Shown here piece after piece: positions 1 to 5,817 of a stretch of 7,296 bases of DNA. The stretch is from positions 1 to 7,296 of the forward strand of contig JALWSJ010000113.1 in the NCBI GenBank assembly GCA_026993705.1. The letters are read 5' to 3'. The number at the start of each line of letters is the position of its first letter. Position 1 is the first letter of the stretch. The stretch comes from Flavobacteriales bacterium. GTDB taxonomy: Bacteria > Bacteroidota > Bacteroidia > Flavobacteriales_D > Parvicellaceae. Under the pieces are notes generated by a model. It was given only the letters and a program-made list of their open reading frames with translations, had not been told where the DNA came from and ran no database searches. The position numbers and the translations under genes are program-made.

Positions 1-1367
1 GTAGTGCTTTTACCATCTTCGGACACGATTGTTGCGTTGCTATCAAATACTGACGGGCAAGTGTTTCCGATGATATCATTACTTACCAATTCTTCGTTTA
101 CTTGATAATTAATTTGGTTGACCAATGCTCCTTTAAGTGCGGCTTGTTTGATGGCGTTGTTGACCTCTTCTAAGGTTGTTTTTTTATTGAGGTTTAAGTT
201 CATAATTTCCAACGATCCGTTTGGCGTAGGTACCCGCACTGCATTTGCGGTAAGTTTTCCTTCTAAGGAAGGCACAACCTTGGTTACAGCTTTTCCTGCT
301 CCTGTGGAGGTGATGACCATATTGATTGCTGCCGAACGCCCTCTACGAGGTTTTTTGTGCATATTATCCAATAGATTTTGGTCGTTGGTGTAGGCGTGTA
401 CAGTTTCTATGTGCCCTTTTTCTATGTCAAATGTATCTTCGATGACTTTTAATATTGGGCTGATTGCATTTGTTGTACAAGAAGCTGCGGAAAAAATATC
501 GTTTTCTTCTAAGTCAAACTCATCGTGGTTAATACCATAAACAATATTTGGTATTCCTTTTCCTGGTGCTGTTAAGAGTACTTTTGAAATTTCTTTGTTG
601 TTTAAGTGACGCGACAAGGCTTCTTTTGTATTGAAAACTCCTGTACTGTCTATCAACAAGGCATCGTTTATTCCGTATTTTGAATAATCGATATCGTCAG
701 GTTGTTTGGCTTCTATTAGTTGTATTCTTTGTCCGTTTACGATTAAGGCTTTATTTTCGAGGTCTTCTTCTACTGTTCCTTTGAAGGCTCCGTGTACAGA
801 ATCGTTTCTTAATAGAGCGGCTCTTTTTACGATTTGTTCGTCGGTTACGGTTCTAAGTACAATGGCTCTTAATAATAATTGTTGTCCTTTTCCTGCTTGT
901 TTGATTAGTTCTCTTACTACTAAACGTCCTATTCGTCCGAATCCATATAAGACTACGTCTTTAGGCTGAAAAGTATGTTTGTCTTGACCAATAAAATTTT
1001 CTAATTTATTGGACAGAAAATCGTTGATTGAGGTGTAGTTTGCTTTTTCTTCAATGTACTCTGCTGTTAGTTTTCCTAAGTCTATTTTTGAAGGGGCTAA
1101 ATCTACATTGAGCATTGCACTAGCTACTTCTGCTGCCGTGTGAATGTCAATAGGCTGATTTAAGACTTTGTTGGCGTAGTTTGAAAATAGGTTTATCACT
1201 TCGGACAGGCTTATATCGACTAAGTGATTTCTGAATAGAACGAGTTCTACTCCTTTGTTAAACATTAAGTTTCCAACGGAATTGACTAAATCTACCGCTG
1301 CTTTTTTTTGTTTTACATAGTCATTTAGACCTTCTTGATACCCTGCTTTTTTTTCTAATGTTTCCAT
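1..1367 (-). CDS. gap: Glyceraldehyde-3-phosphate dehydrogenase, long N-terminally extended form (3' end cut by window)
   Basis: Interconverts glyceraldehyde-3-phosphate and 1,3-bisphosphoglycerate in cytosolic glycolysis or gluconeogenesis. 455 codons are visible from the ATG at 1367 to the window edge. The frame stays open and stops just before the place where the C-terminal WYDNE-type segment would be expected, so the full protein is probably near 480 residues. The Rossmann motif GFGRIGR is at residues 142-148, STGVF at 241-245, catalytic Cys297 in SCTTNAISP, catalytic His324 in HAYTNDQ, and the phosphate-binding STGAGKAVTKVVP segment follows. Ordinary GAPDH starts almost at GFGRIGR; here about 136 helix-rich residues precede it, an architecture I recognise from flavobacterial GAPDHs of about 480 residues. 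The position that is usually the NAD-selective Asp (NDLTD) reads RTVTD (172-176), so NADP use is possible but unproven. It lies 67 bases downstream of rpoD with a hairpin between them and no clear promoter of its own. Confidence 0.95.
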   Translation of the reverse strand, partial: METLEKKAGYQEGLNDYVKQKKAAVDLVNSVGNLMFNKGVELVLFRNHLVDISLSEVINLFSNYANKVLNQPIDIHTAAEVASAMLNVDLAPSKIDLGKLTAEYIEEKANYTSINDFLSNKLENFIGQDKHTFQPKDVVLYGFGRIGRLVVRELIKQAGKGQQLLLRAIVLRTVTDEQIVKRAALLRNDSVHGAFKGTVEEDLENKALIVNGQRIQLIEAKQPDDIDYSKYGINDALLIDSTGVFNTKEALSRHLNNKEISKVLLTAPGKGIPNIVYGINHDEFDLEENDIFSAASCTTNAISPILKVIEDTFDIEKGHIETVHAYTNDQNLLDNMHKKPRRGRSAAINMVITSTGAGKAVTKVVPSLEGKLTANAVRVPTPNGSLEIMNLNLNKKTTLEEVNNAIKQAALKGALVNQINYQVNEELVSNDIIGNTCPSVFDSNATIVSEDGKST

Positions 1368-1397
1368 TACTTGTATTTATGATTGTTTTATAAAAAG

Positions 1398-1427
1398 AAA
1401 ATCGCCCCGAAAACTCAAGGCGATTTT
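1398..1427 (-). terminator. Hairpin terminator between rpoD and gap
   Basis: A perfect 9-bp inverted repeat (AAAATCGCC at 1398-1406, GGCGATTTT at 1419-1427) with a 12-base loop sits 7 bases beyond the rpoD stop codon. Read on the minus strand it runs into TTTTCTTTTTA, a typical intrinsic terminator tail. Only 30 bases separate it from the gap start, so gap must be reached by read-through or from a promoter overlapping this hairpin. Confidence 0.8.
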
Positions 1428-1434
1428 ATATTGT

Positions 1435-2298
1435 TTATCCTAAATATGCTTTTAATAATTTACTTCTTGAAGTATGTCGCAATCTTCGGATTGCTTTTTC
1501 TTTTATTTGACGAACTCGCTCTCTGGTTAAGTCGAATTTTGCTCCAATTTCTTCTAGTGTAAGTCCGTGTTGCATTCCGATTCCGAAGAAGAGTCGAATG
1601 ACGTCTTTTTCCCGGTCGGTAAGTGTAGAAAGAGAACGTTCGATTTCTCGTTGGAGTGACTCCTGCATTAATTCTCTATCGGCATTTGGCGAATCATTAT
1701 TTACCAACACATCTAACAATGAGTTGTCTTCTCCGTCAACAAATGGTGCATCTACTGATATGTGTCTTCCACTTACTTTTAGCGTGTCTTTGACTTTGTC
1801 TTCCGGTAAATCTAGTGCTTTTGCTAACTCATCTGCACTCGGTGGACGTTCGTACTCTTGCTCTAATCTTGAAAAGGCTTTATTGATTTTATTCAATGAA
1901 CCAACTTGATTTAGTGGCAGACGCACAATTCTTGATTGTTCTGCCAAGGCTTGAAGTATCGACTGACGAATCCACCAAACGGCATAGGAAATAAATTTAA
2001 ACCCTCTTGTTTCATCGAAACGTTGAGCGGCTTTAATAAGCCCTAAGTTTCCTTCGTTAATCAAATCGGGCAAGGTTAACCCTTGGTTTTGGTATTGTTT
2101 AGAAACAGAAACAACAAATCTAAGATTTGCTTTTACCATTTTCTCTAAGGCTACTTCATCTCCTTTCTTTATTCGTTGAGCTAACTCTACTTCTTCCTCG
2201 GCGGTAATCAAATTCTCTCGTCCAATTTCTTGTAGATATTTATCTAAAGACTGGCTCTCTCTATTGGTAATAGATTTAGTAATCTTAAGTTGTCTCAT
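1435..2298 (-). CDS. rpoD: RNA polymerase primary sigma factor RpoD (Bacteroidota type)
   Basis: Housekeeping sigma-70 factor that directs core RNA polymerase to most promoters. The 287-residue protein starts MRQLKITKSI and has region 1.2 at about residues 15-47 (SLDKYLQEIG), region 2 at about 50-121 (including NLRFVVSVSKQY and the -10-recognition stretch ending SYAVWWIRQSILQ), region 3 at about 128-205, and region 4 at about 218-283 with its helix-turn-helix around LTLEEIGAKFDLTRERVRQI. Region 1.1 and the long non-conserved insert of E. coli RpoD are absent, as is usual for Bacteroidota primary sigma factors. The ATG at 2298 fits the family's conserved N terminus. No Shine-Dalgarno is visible. 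The upstream intergenic region carries a good -7/-33 promoter with a palindrome in its spacer, and the gene is followed by a hairpin terminator and then gap on the same strand. It is divergent from the B12-riboswitch gene. Confidence 0.97.
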   Translation of the reverse strand: MRQLKITKSITNRESQSLDKYLQEIGRENLITAEEEVELAQRIKKGDEVALEKMVKANLRFVVSVSKQYQNQGLTLPDLINEGNLGLIKAAQRFDETRGFKFISYAVWWIRQSILQALAEQSRIVRLPLNQVGSLNKINKAFSRLEQEYERPPSADELAKALDLPEDKVKDTLKVSGRHISVDAPFVDGEDNSLLDVLVNNDSPNADRELMQESLQREIERSLSTLTDREKDVIRLFFGIGMQHGLTLEEIGAKFDLTRERVRQIKEKAIRRLRHTSRSKLLKAYLG

Positions 2299-2368
2299 AT
2301 TCTATATTTATTATATGTCTTTAGTTGCGTGCGTACGACTGTTCATTAAGCATAACCAATCGCGACTG

Positions 2369-2400
2369 CAAAAGTAAACCAAAAGACTTTCGTTGTCAAG
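2369..2400 (-). promoter_or_regulatory. Probable rpoD promoter (-7 TACTTTTG, -33 TTG)
   Basis: Read on the minus strand, TACTTTTG at 2376-2369 matches the Bacteroidota -7 consensus TAnnTTTG exactly. A TTG at 2399-2397 lies 20 bases upstream, within the accepted spacing for the -33 element. Transcription would start near 2362-2365, giving a leader of about 65 bases before the rpoD ATG. The spacer and -33 element overlap a perfect palindrome, listed separately. Confidence 0.6.
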
Positions 2401-2406
2401 TCTTTT
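2381..2406. repeat. Perfect 9-bp inverted repeat in the rpoD promoter
   Basis: AAAAGACTT (2381-2389) and AAGTCTTTT (2398-2406) are exact reverse complements separated by 8 bases. The repeat covers the spacer between the -33 and -7 elements of the predicted rpoD promoter and includes the -33 TTG. It could be an operator for a dimeric regulator. Alternatively it could be a terminator acting in the plus direction, because T2407 and T-rich sequence follow, but no plus-strand gene ends here. Confidence 0.55.
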
Positions 2407-2572
2407 TGTACTATATTTTGTTAATAATGTATAAACGTATGGTTATTAATGGTTAATCTTATCATACGTATAACTTTTTGTTTTGGGGATTATTGTAAGC
2501 GGAAGTAAATTTTGTTTTGCCTTAAATCTGTAAGTTTTGACTATCTAATGATTTTTTTTCACAAACTTATAT
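2407..2572. other. Intergenic stretch between divergent rpoD and riboswitch promoters
   Basis: No coding frame of note. It is AT-rich with a weak inverted repeat (ACGTATG at 2435-2441, CATACGT at 2463-2469, loop of 21) and a short direct repeat GGTTA..TAAT at 2441-2457. I assign no function to these. Confidence 0.4.
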
Positions 2573-2580
2573 TATCTTTG
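2573..2580 (+). promoter_or_regulatory. -7 promoter element of the B12-riboswitch transcript
   Basis: TATCTTTG matches the Bacteroidota -7 consensus TAnnTTTG and ends 8 bases before the first paired base of the riboswitch (2589), so the predicted start near 2584-2587 would give a transcript beginning right at the aptamer. No good -33 TTTG is present; the expected place holds a T-run (2552-2559). Confidence 0.65.
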
Positions 2581-2588
2581 CACTGCTT

Positions 2589-2771
2589 TTTGGTTTCTGC
2601 TTGTCGGAATTAAAAGGGAATCGTGTGCGAATCACGAACTATTCCCGTAGCTGTATTTTCTTAACGATTCGTTTAGTTACACCACTGTTGACTCCTCAAT
2701 GGGAAGGTAAACGAATTTTGAGCTTGTTTTAAGAGTAAGTTCTGTAAGAATAAGTCAGAAGACCTGCCAAA
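2589..2771 (+). promoter_or_regulatory. Cobalamin (B12) riboswitch aptamer
   Basis: The conserved boxes of the cobalamin riboswitch occur in order. They are AAAAGGGAA at 2612-2620, closed by TTCCC at 2642-2646; an inner helix TCGTG (2621-2625) with CACGA (2633-2637); GTAGCTGTA at 2647-2655; CCACTG at 2682-2687; GGGAAGG at 2701-2707; and the B12 box AAGTCAGAAGACCTGCC at 2752-2768. The CCACTG and GGGAAGG boxes are enclosed by a 9-bp helix (ATTCGTTTA 2667-2675 with TAAACGAAT 2708-2716), and a short closing helix TTTGG (2589-2593) with CCAAA (2767-2771) is possible. It lies on the plus strand upstream of the T9SS-secreted DUF4465 protein. In this class, adenosyl- or other cobalamin binding normally represses the downstream gene, so expression should rise when B12 is scarce. 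Confidence 0.95.
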
Positions 2772-2816
2772 TAGCGAACTTGAAGCTTTCGGGATAAAAG
2801 CAAAAGAGTAATGTCC

Positions 2817-2899
2817 TGTAAATCTGTTCTTGATTTACACTTCTTATTCTATGTTTTTATCTTTTTTATTAATTTAATACATTAAAAAACAAAAAAGAT
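2817..2899 (+). promoter_or_regulatory. Candidate expression platform of the B12 riboswitch
   Basis: Two hairpins follow the aptamer. TGTAAATC (2817-2824) pairs exactly with GATTTACA (2832-2839) and is followed by loosely T-rich sequence, making a weak intrinsic terminator possible. ATCTTTTTT (2859-2867) pairs with AAAAAAGAT (2891-2899), which contains the first two bases of the start codon at 2898, so translation could be masked. Which one responds to the ligand cannot be decided by eye. Confidence 0.4.
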
Positions 2900-3899
2900 G
2901 AAAAAAATTTACTTGTCTTTAGCCATTGCAATGGCTAATTTTTCTTATGCTCAAACAGTTGACTTTGAATCGTTTAATCTACAACCGGAAACATTTTGGG
3001 ATGGTTCTGATTTATCGGGTACGATGAGTATATCCGGAACAGACACTATTTATGACACAACCTTTGTGTTTAATGATGTTGCTTTTGAAAACCAGTGGAC
3101 TATTGGTCAATGGGGCGGATACCTCTCTAAAGGTTGGGTGTTTTCGAACAAAACTTCCGATACGGTTATTGGTTTAGCCGGTGCCTATAACAGCTATGCC
3201 GGTGGCGGTGCTAACAACACTAGCAACTATGCTATTACTTTTGCTTCTACTCCTCAATCGTTTTCTGTTGCGAATGGTAGTGAAAAAGAATTTGCTTCGG
3301 TTCAAATTACCAACTCTAGTTATGCTGCTCATTCTATGTTACTTGGGGATAGTTATGCTAAGAAATTTGGTGGAACTACGGGAGATGATCCGGATTGGTT
3401 TTTGTTGACTATTGTTGGCTATAACGCTAATAACGATTCTATTGGTGTTGTTAATTTATACTTAGCGGATTATCGTTTTTCTGATAACTCACAGGATTAC
3501 ATTGTAAAAGATTGGCAAAGTGTTGATTTAAGTACTCTTGGAGCAGTTAACAGAATTGAGTTTAGATTATCATCATCGGATGTAGGAAACTGGGGAATGA
3601 ACACTCCTGCCTATGTAGTGATTGATGAACTTACTCCTGCTAGTTCGGCCTCTATTTCTGAAGTTTCTTCTATGAATTTTGAGGTTTACCCTAATCCTAC
3701 TAGTGATGTGCTTACCGTTTCTTCTGAAGTTGAAAATGGAACTATCATGGTACATGATTTAATTGGGAAGGTGGTTTTAAGCCAAAACATTAATAGCAAC
3801 TTAAATGTGTTGAATGTTTCTGAATTACCTAAAGGAGTTTATTTGGTTACTGTGTCAAACGGCACTGAATCGACTACTAAACGATTTATTAAGAAATAG
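2898..3899 (+). CDS. T9SS-secreted DUF4465-type protein under B12 riboswitch control; putative surface cobamide-binding protein
   Basis: 333 residues. A signal peptide is clear (MKKIYLSLAIAMANFSYA, cleavage after Ala18). The body, about residues 20-250, has the look of DUF4465: an early FWDGSDLSG-like stretch, Trp- and Gly-rich segments (GYLSKGWVFSN), then YNSYAGGGANNTSNYA, and later a beta-rich part ending PAYVVIDEL. Residues about 260-333 form a type A T9SS sorting domain (YPNPTSDVLTV ... LPKGVYLVTVSNG ... KRFIKK), so the protein should cross the outer membrane by type IX secretion and be surface-attached or released. As I recall, the BtuH cobamide-binding surface proteins of gut Bacteroides belong to DUF4465; with the B12 riboswitch directly upstream, cobamide capture is the best inference. 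No TonB-dependent receptor or BtuFCD gene adjoins it. It is a single-gene unit: riboswitch, gene, strong terminator. The ATG at 2898 is fixed by the signal peptide. Confidence 0.85.
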   Translation: MKKIYLSLAIAMANFSYAQTVDFESFNLQPETFWDGSDLSGTMSISGTDTIYDTTFVFNDVAFENQWTIGQWGGYLSKGWVFSNKTSDTVIGLAGAYNSYAGGGANNTSNYAITFASTPQSFSVANGSEKEFASVQITNSSYAAHSMLLGDSYAKKFGGTTGDDPDWFLLTIVGYNANNDSIGVVNLYLADYRFSDNSQDYIVKDWQSVDLSTLGAVNRIEFRLSSSDVGNWGMNTPAYVVIDELTPASSASISEVSSMNFEVYPNPTSDVLTVSSEVENGTIMVHDLIGKVVLSQNINSNLNVLNVSELPKGVYLVTVSNGTESTTKRFIKK

Positions 3900-3920
3900 T
3901 ATTTTTTAAAGTTCATTCAG

Positions 3921-3956
3921 AAAAAAGACCTTTCGATGTATCGAAAGGTCTTTTTT
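3921..3956 (+). terminator. Strong intrinsic terminator after the DUF4465 gene
   Basis: A perfect 16-bp stem (3921-3936 with 3941-3956) around a 4-base TGTA loop, core GACCTTTCGA/TCGAAAGGTC, ending in six T. It lies 21 bases past the stop codon. The flanking A-run makes it usable in both directions. Between it and the structured repeat starting near 4022 I see nothing. Confidence 0.93.
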
Positions 3957-4021
3957 GTTTATACTTTTCTATATGTTCTTGTAACAATCTTATGGAACAA
4001 CGTATTTATTTCATTTCCAAA

Positions 4022-4204
4022 GAAACCAAAACTTACTTTTTTGCACTTATTTCATTCCACGTTAGGGATAGAAACGGCATCCTTTTGGGTTGTTGCACCT
4101 ATGCAACCCAAAAGATATAGTGGATAGCCCGACCCTAAAAGCCAATAAAGAGCGTCCCTGAAAGGGTATGCTCTTTATTGGCTTTTAGGGGAACGCCCAA
4201 ATTA
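4022..4204 (+). repeat. Structured intergenic repeat, copy A (possible noncoding RNA)
   Basis: One of two related elements in the window; the other is on the opposite strand at 6957-7146. From its 5' end it has a T-rich leader starting GAAACCAAAACT (4022-), the box CACGTTAGGGATAGAAACGG (4058-4077), hairpin 1 with an 11-bp stem (4082-4092 with 4104-4114), the box AGCCCGACCC (4126-4135), hairpin 2 with a perfect 21-bp stem (4133-4153 with 4170-4190) whose loop contains CCCTGAAAGGG, and the 3' box GGAACGCCCAAAT (4190-4202). CGTT at 4060-4063 can pair with AACG at 4192-4195 and close the whole structure. It lies downstream of one gene and tail to tail with the next, so it is not placed as a leader of any gene. 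Reading frames through it look incidental. Confidence 0.8.
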
Positions 4205-4221
4205 CAATTTTACAAGTCATA

Positions 4222-4255
4222 AAAAAACTCCTATGTTTTCACATAAGAGTTTTTT
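4222..4255 (-). terminator. Terminator of the DUF4412-like operon
   Basis: AAAAAACTC (4222-4230) pairs with GAGTTTTTT (4247-4255), extended inward past one C-A mismatch by TATG (4232-4235) with CATA (4242-4245), loop of 6. It lies 15 bases beyond the stop codon of the minus-strand gene and gives a T-run in either direction. Confidence 0.85.
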
Positions 4256-4270
4256 ACGAAAATTCTTTTT

Positions 4271-4927
4271 TTATTTTCCTCCAGTCATCATTTCTTGAAA
4301 TTCTTCCATTGTCATGACTTTATAGCCTTCAGGCACATCGAATTCAGATTTAGCTACTTTTATCTTTTCAATATTTTTTGCTGTCATTGTAATTACCATT
4401 CCTCTATTGGTAACAGAGTATTCTAATGGAAAACCTTTTAATCCTTTTAATTTAGTATTTGCTTGAGCCGGTATTTCTTCAGTATAATACACATCCGTTT
4501 CTATTTCTTCTCCGTCGTCTCCTTTCATAACCATTACAGCGTGTTTACATTTATAACCTGCTACTTTTTTAGTTTTAGAATCATACTTAAATTCAGGTTT
4601 CGGGCTTTTATCTTGTTTTTCTTTTTCTTCAGCAGGAATTTTAATTGCAGTTTTTTGCCCCGCCATATCCATTAGTAATATGGTTTCATCTTTTTTTGTA
4701 TCGGTTATAACAACTTGCTCTCCCATCATTGTTTTTTGGATAATTTTTACATTATCCTTTCCGATAATCATATCCATTGAGGGTGGCAACATTGCTCTTT
4801 GAGCTTCCATTGCTTCCGGCAATTCATAATCTAATTCATATACTATTTTCCCTTCAAATTGTGCTATTACACTACTTACAAACGTTACTGCTAACAACAT
4901 TAACGCTACTACTTTTGTTTTCATCAT
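4271..4927 (-). CDS. Exported DUF4412-like protein
   Basis: 218 residues, function unknown. A signal peptide spans residues 1-22 (VVALMLLAVTFVSSVIA, cleavage before Gln23). The mature part begins FEGKIVYELDY and carries landmarks I associate with DUF4412-type proteins of Bacteroidota: a Met-rich middle (LLMDMAGQK 84-92), AGYKCKHAV at 123-131, VYYTEEIP at 146-153, GFPLEY at 165-170, and FDVPEGYKVMTMEEF near the C terminus. A Lys/Glu-rich linker lies at about 99-115. The expected location is the periplasm, since there is neither a lipobox nor a T9SS tail. It starts 23 bases after the stop of the upstream lipoprotein gene on the same strand and resembles it along its length, so the two are probably co-transcribed paralogues. 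Starting at the second Met (4924) would change little. Confidence 0.8.
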   Translation of the reverse strand: MMKTKVVALMLLAVTFVSSVIAQFEGKIVYELDYELPEAMEAQRAMLPPSMDMIIGKDNVKIIQKTMMGEQVVITDTKKDETILLMDMAGQKTAIKIPAEEKEKQDKSPKPEFKYDSKTKKVAGYKCKHAVMVMKGDDGEEIETDVYYTEEIPAQANTKLKGLKGFPLEYSVTNRGMVITMTAKNIEKIKVAKSEFDVPEGYKVMTMEEFQEMMTGGK

Positions 4928-4950
4928 GATTTGTTGATTTTTATTTATTT

Positions 4951-5652
4951 TTATAAAGCTTTTGATATTTCTTCCAACTCAAACAAGATTCGTTCCAAAG
5001 ATACTTTTTTATAATTTGGCGGCACCATAAATACGCTATCACTAACAATTGTATCCTTTACTTCCGTTGCTCTAAATCGCATTTGTAATCCAAACTGATT
5101 AATTTCATACCCCAACAAAACTCCCTCTAATTCATCAAATGGATTACACCAATTGCTATTTTTTATGTCAATGTCTTTGCTTTCGTATATATCACCATCG
5201 TAACCATCTTCCAAATTATCGAAAACCCCCATGTACTTATGACAAAGAAATCCGGCTAAGGAGTCGGTTGTTTTTAAATCTACAATATCAGGAACAGGGT
5301 TGATTGAAATCATAGAGTCTTTTAGAGCCGCGTCCAACTCAGCATAGTAATATTTCTTACCGAAGTGCATCATAAACAGCAAAGAACTGTCTTCACAAAA
5401 GGAAACTAGAGATGTACCAAACATTGCACTTTCAATAGAGTTTTTATACACATTATTTTTGAACTCCATAGTTAGCTTTTTAGGCATCATCCCTTGCATA
5501 AAGCTATCTTTCAGGTAAGGATAAGTTAAATCATAAGTTATTATTCCTTCGGAAATCTTATCACTATCCGAACCTTTACAGCCAGACATAAAGAAAACCA
5601 ACACTAATAAAAAGTGGGGTAAAAATGTGTTTATGTGCAAAAATCTCCTCAT
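4951..5652 (-). CDS. Lipoprotein related to the downstream DUF4412-like protein
   Basis: 233 residues from the ATG at 5652. The frame is open further upstream to a TTG at 5685, but that codon lies inside a perfect -7 promoter box, so it cannot be the start. The ATG at 5661 is an alternative. From 5652 the signal sequence is of normal length: MRRF, a hydrophobic core, then the lipobox FMSGC with Cys25. The residues after it (CKGSDSD) are acidic, loosely like the lipoprotein export signals that send Bacteroidota lipoproteins to the cell surface. The mature part parallels the downstream gene: EGIITYDLTY against EGKIVYELDY, AGFLCHKY against AGYKCKHA, GVLLGYEI against GFPLEYSV, and FMVPPNYKKVSLE against FDVPEGYKVMTME. 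Function is unknown; shared ancestry with the 4271-4927 protein is clear from this order of motifs, though overall identity is low. Confidence 0.75.
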   Translation of the reverse strand: MRRFLHINTFLPHFLLVLVFFMSGCKGSDSDKISEGIITYDLTYPYLKDSFMQGMMPKKLTMEFKNNVYKNSIESAMFGTSLVSFCEDSSLLFMMHFGKKYYYAELDAALKDSMISINPVPDIVDLKTTDSLAGFLCHKYMGVFDNLEDGYDGDIYESKDIDIKNSNWCNPFDELEGVLLGYEINQFGLQMRFRATEVKDTIVSDSVFMVPPNYKKVSLERILFELEEISKAL

Positions 5653-5682
5653 ATATAACATAGCCTTACAAGACTGAACGGA

Positions 5683-5712
5683 CAAATATAATATTTTTTA
5701 TCTTTAAGGAAA
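5683..5712 (-). promoter_or_regulatory. Probable promoter of the lipoprotein/DUF4412-like operon
   Basis: On the minus strand TATATTTG (5690-5683) matches TAnnTTTG exactly. A TTTC at 5712-5709, 18 bases upstream, is a near match to the -33 TTTG. Transcription starting near 5676-5679 leaves about 15-25 bases before the ATG codons at 5661 and 5652. Confidence 0.6.
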
Positions 5713-5817
5713 CTCTTACGAAGATTTTTATTTTCCGACTAAGATTAATGATGAATGGAGTGTTTTAGATGATGAAAGCAATTCATATCAACAATTAAAT
5801 CATAATGAAAATTATTA

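Noticed and set aside
118..969. Plus-strand open frames opposite gap
   Set aside because: They are antisense shadows of the well-supported GAPDH gene and have no recognisable protein features.
2495..2510. GTAAGCGGAAGTAAAT resembling the start of an IS66 terminal repeat
   Set aside because: Only the first seven bases match continuously, and no second end, transposase remnant or target duplication is seen nearby; probably chance.
2562..2569. Minus-strand TAAGTTTG matching the -7 consensus, a possible second rpoD promoter
   Set aside because: No -33 element at the right distance, it overlaps the riboswitch promoter region, and it would give a leader of over 250 bases; TAnnTTTG-like strings are frequent in AT-rich DNA.
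3936..4127. 63-codon plus-strand frame downstream of the DUF4465 gene
   Set aside because: It starts inside the terminator hairpin and runs through the structured repeat; its sequence is explained by these elements.
4463..4675. Plus-strand frame rich in Phe opposite the DUF4412-like gene
   Set aside because: Antisense shadow: the Phe-rich composition comes from Lys/Glu codons of the real gene.
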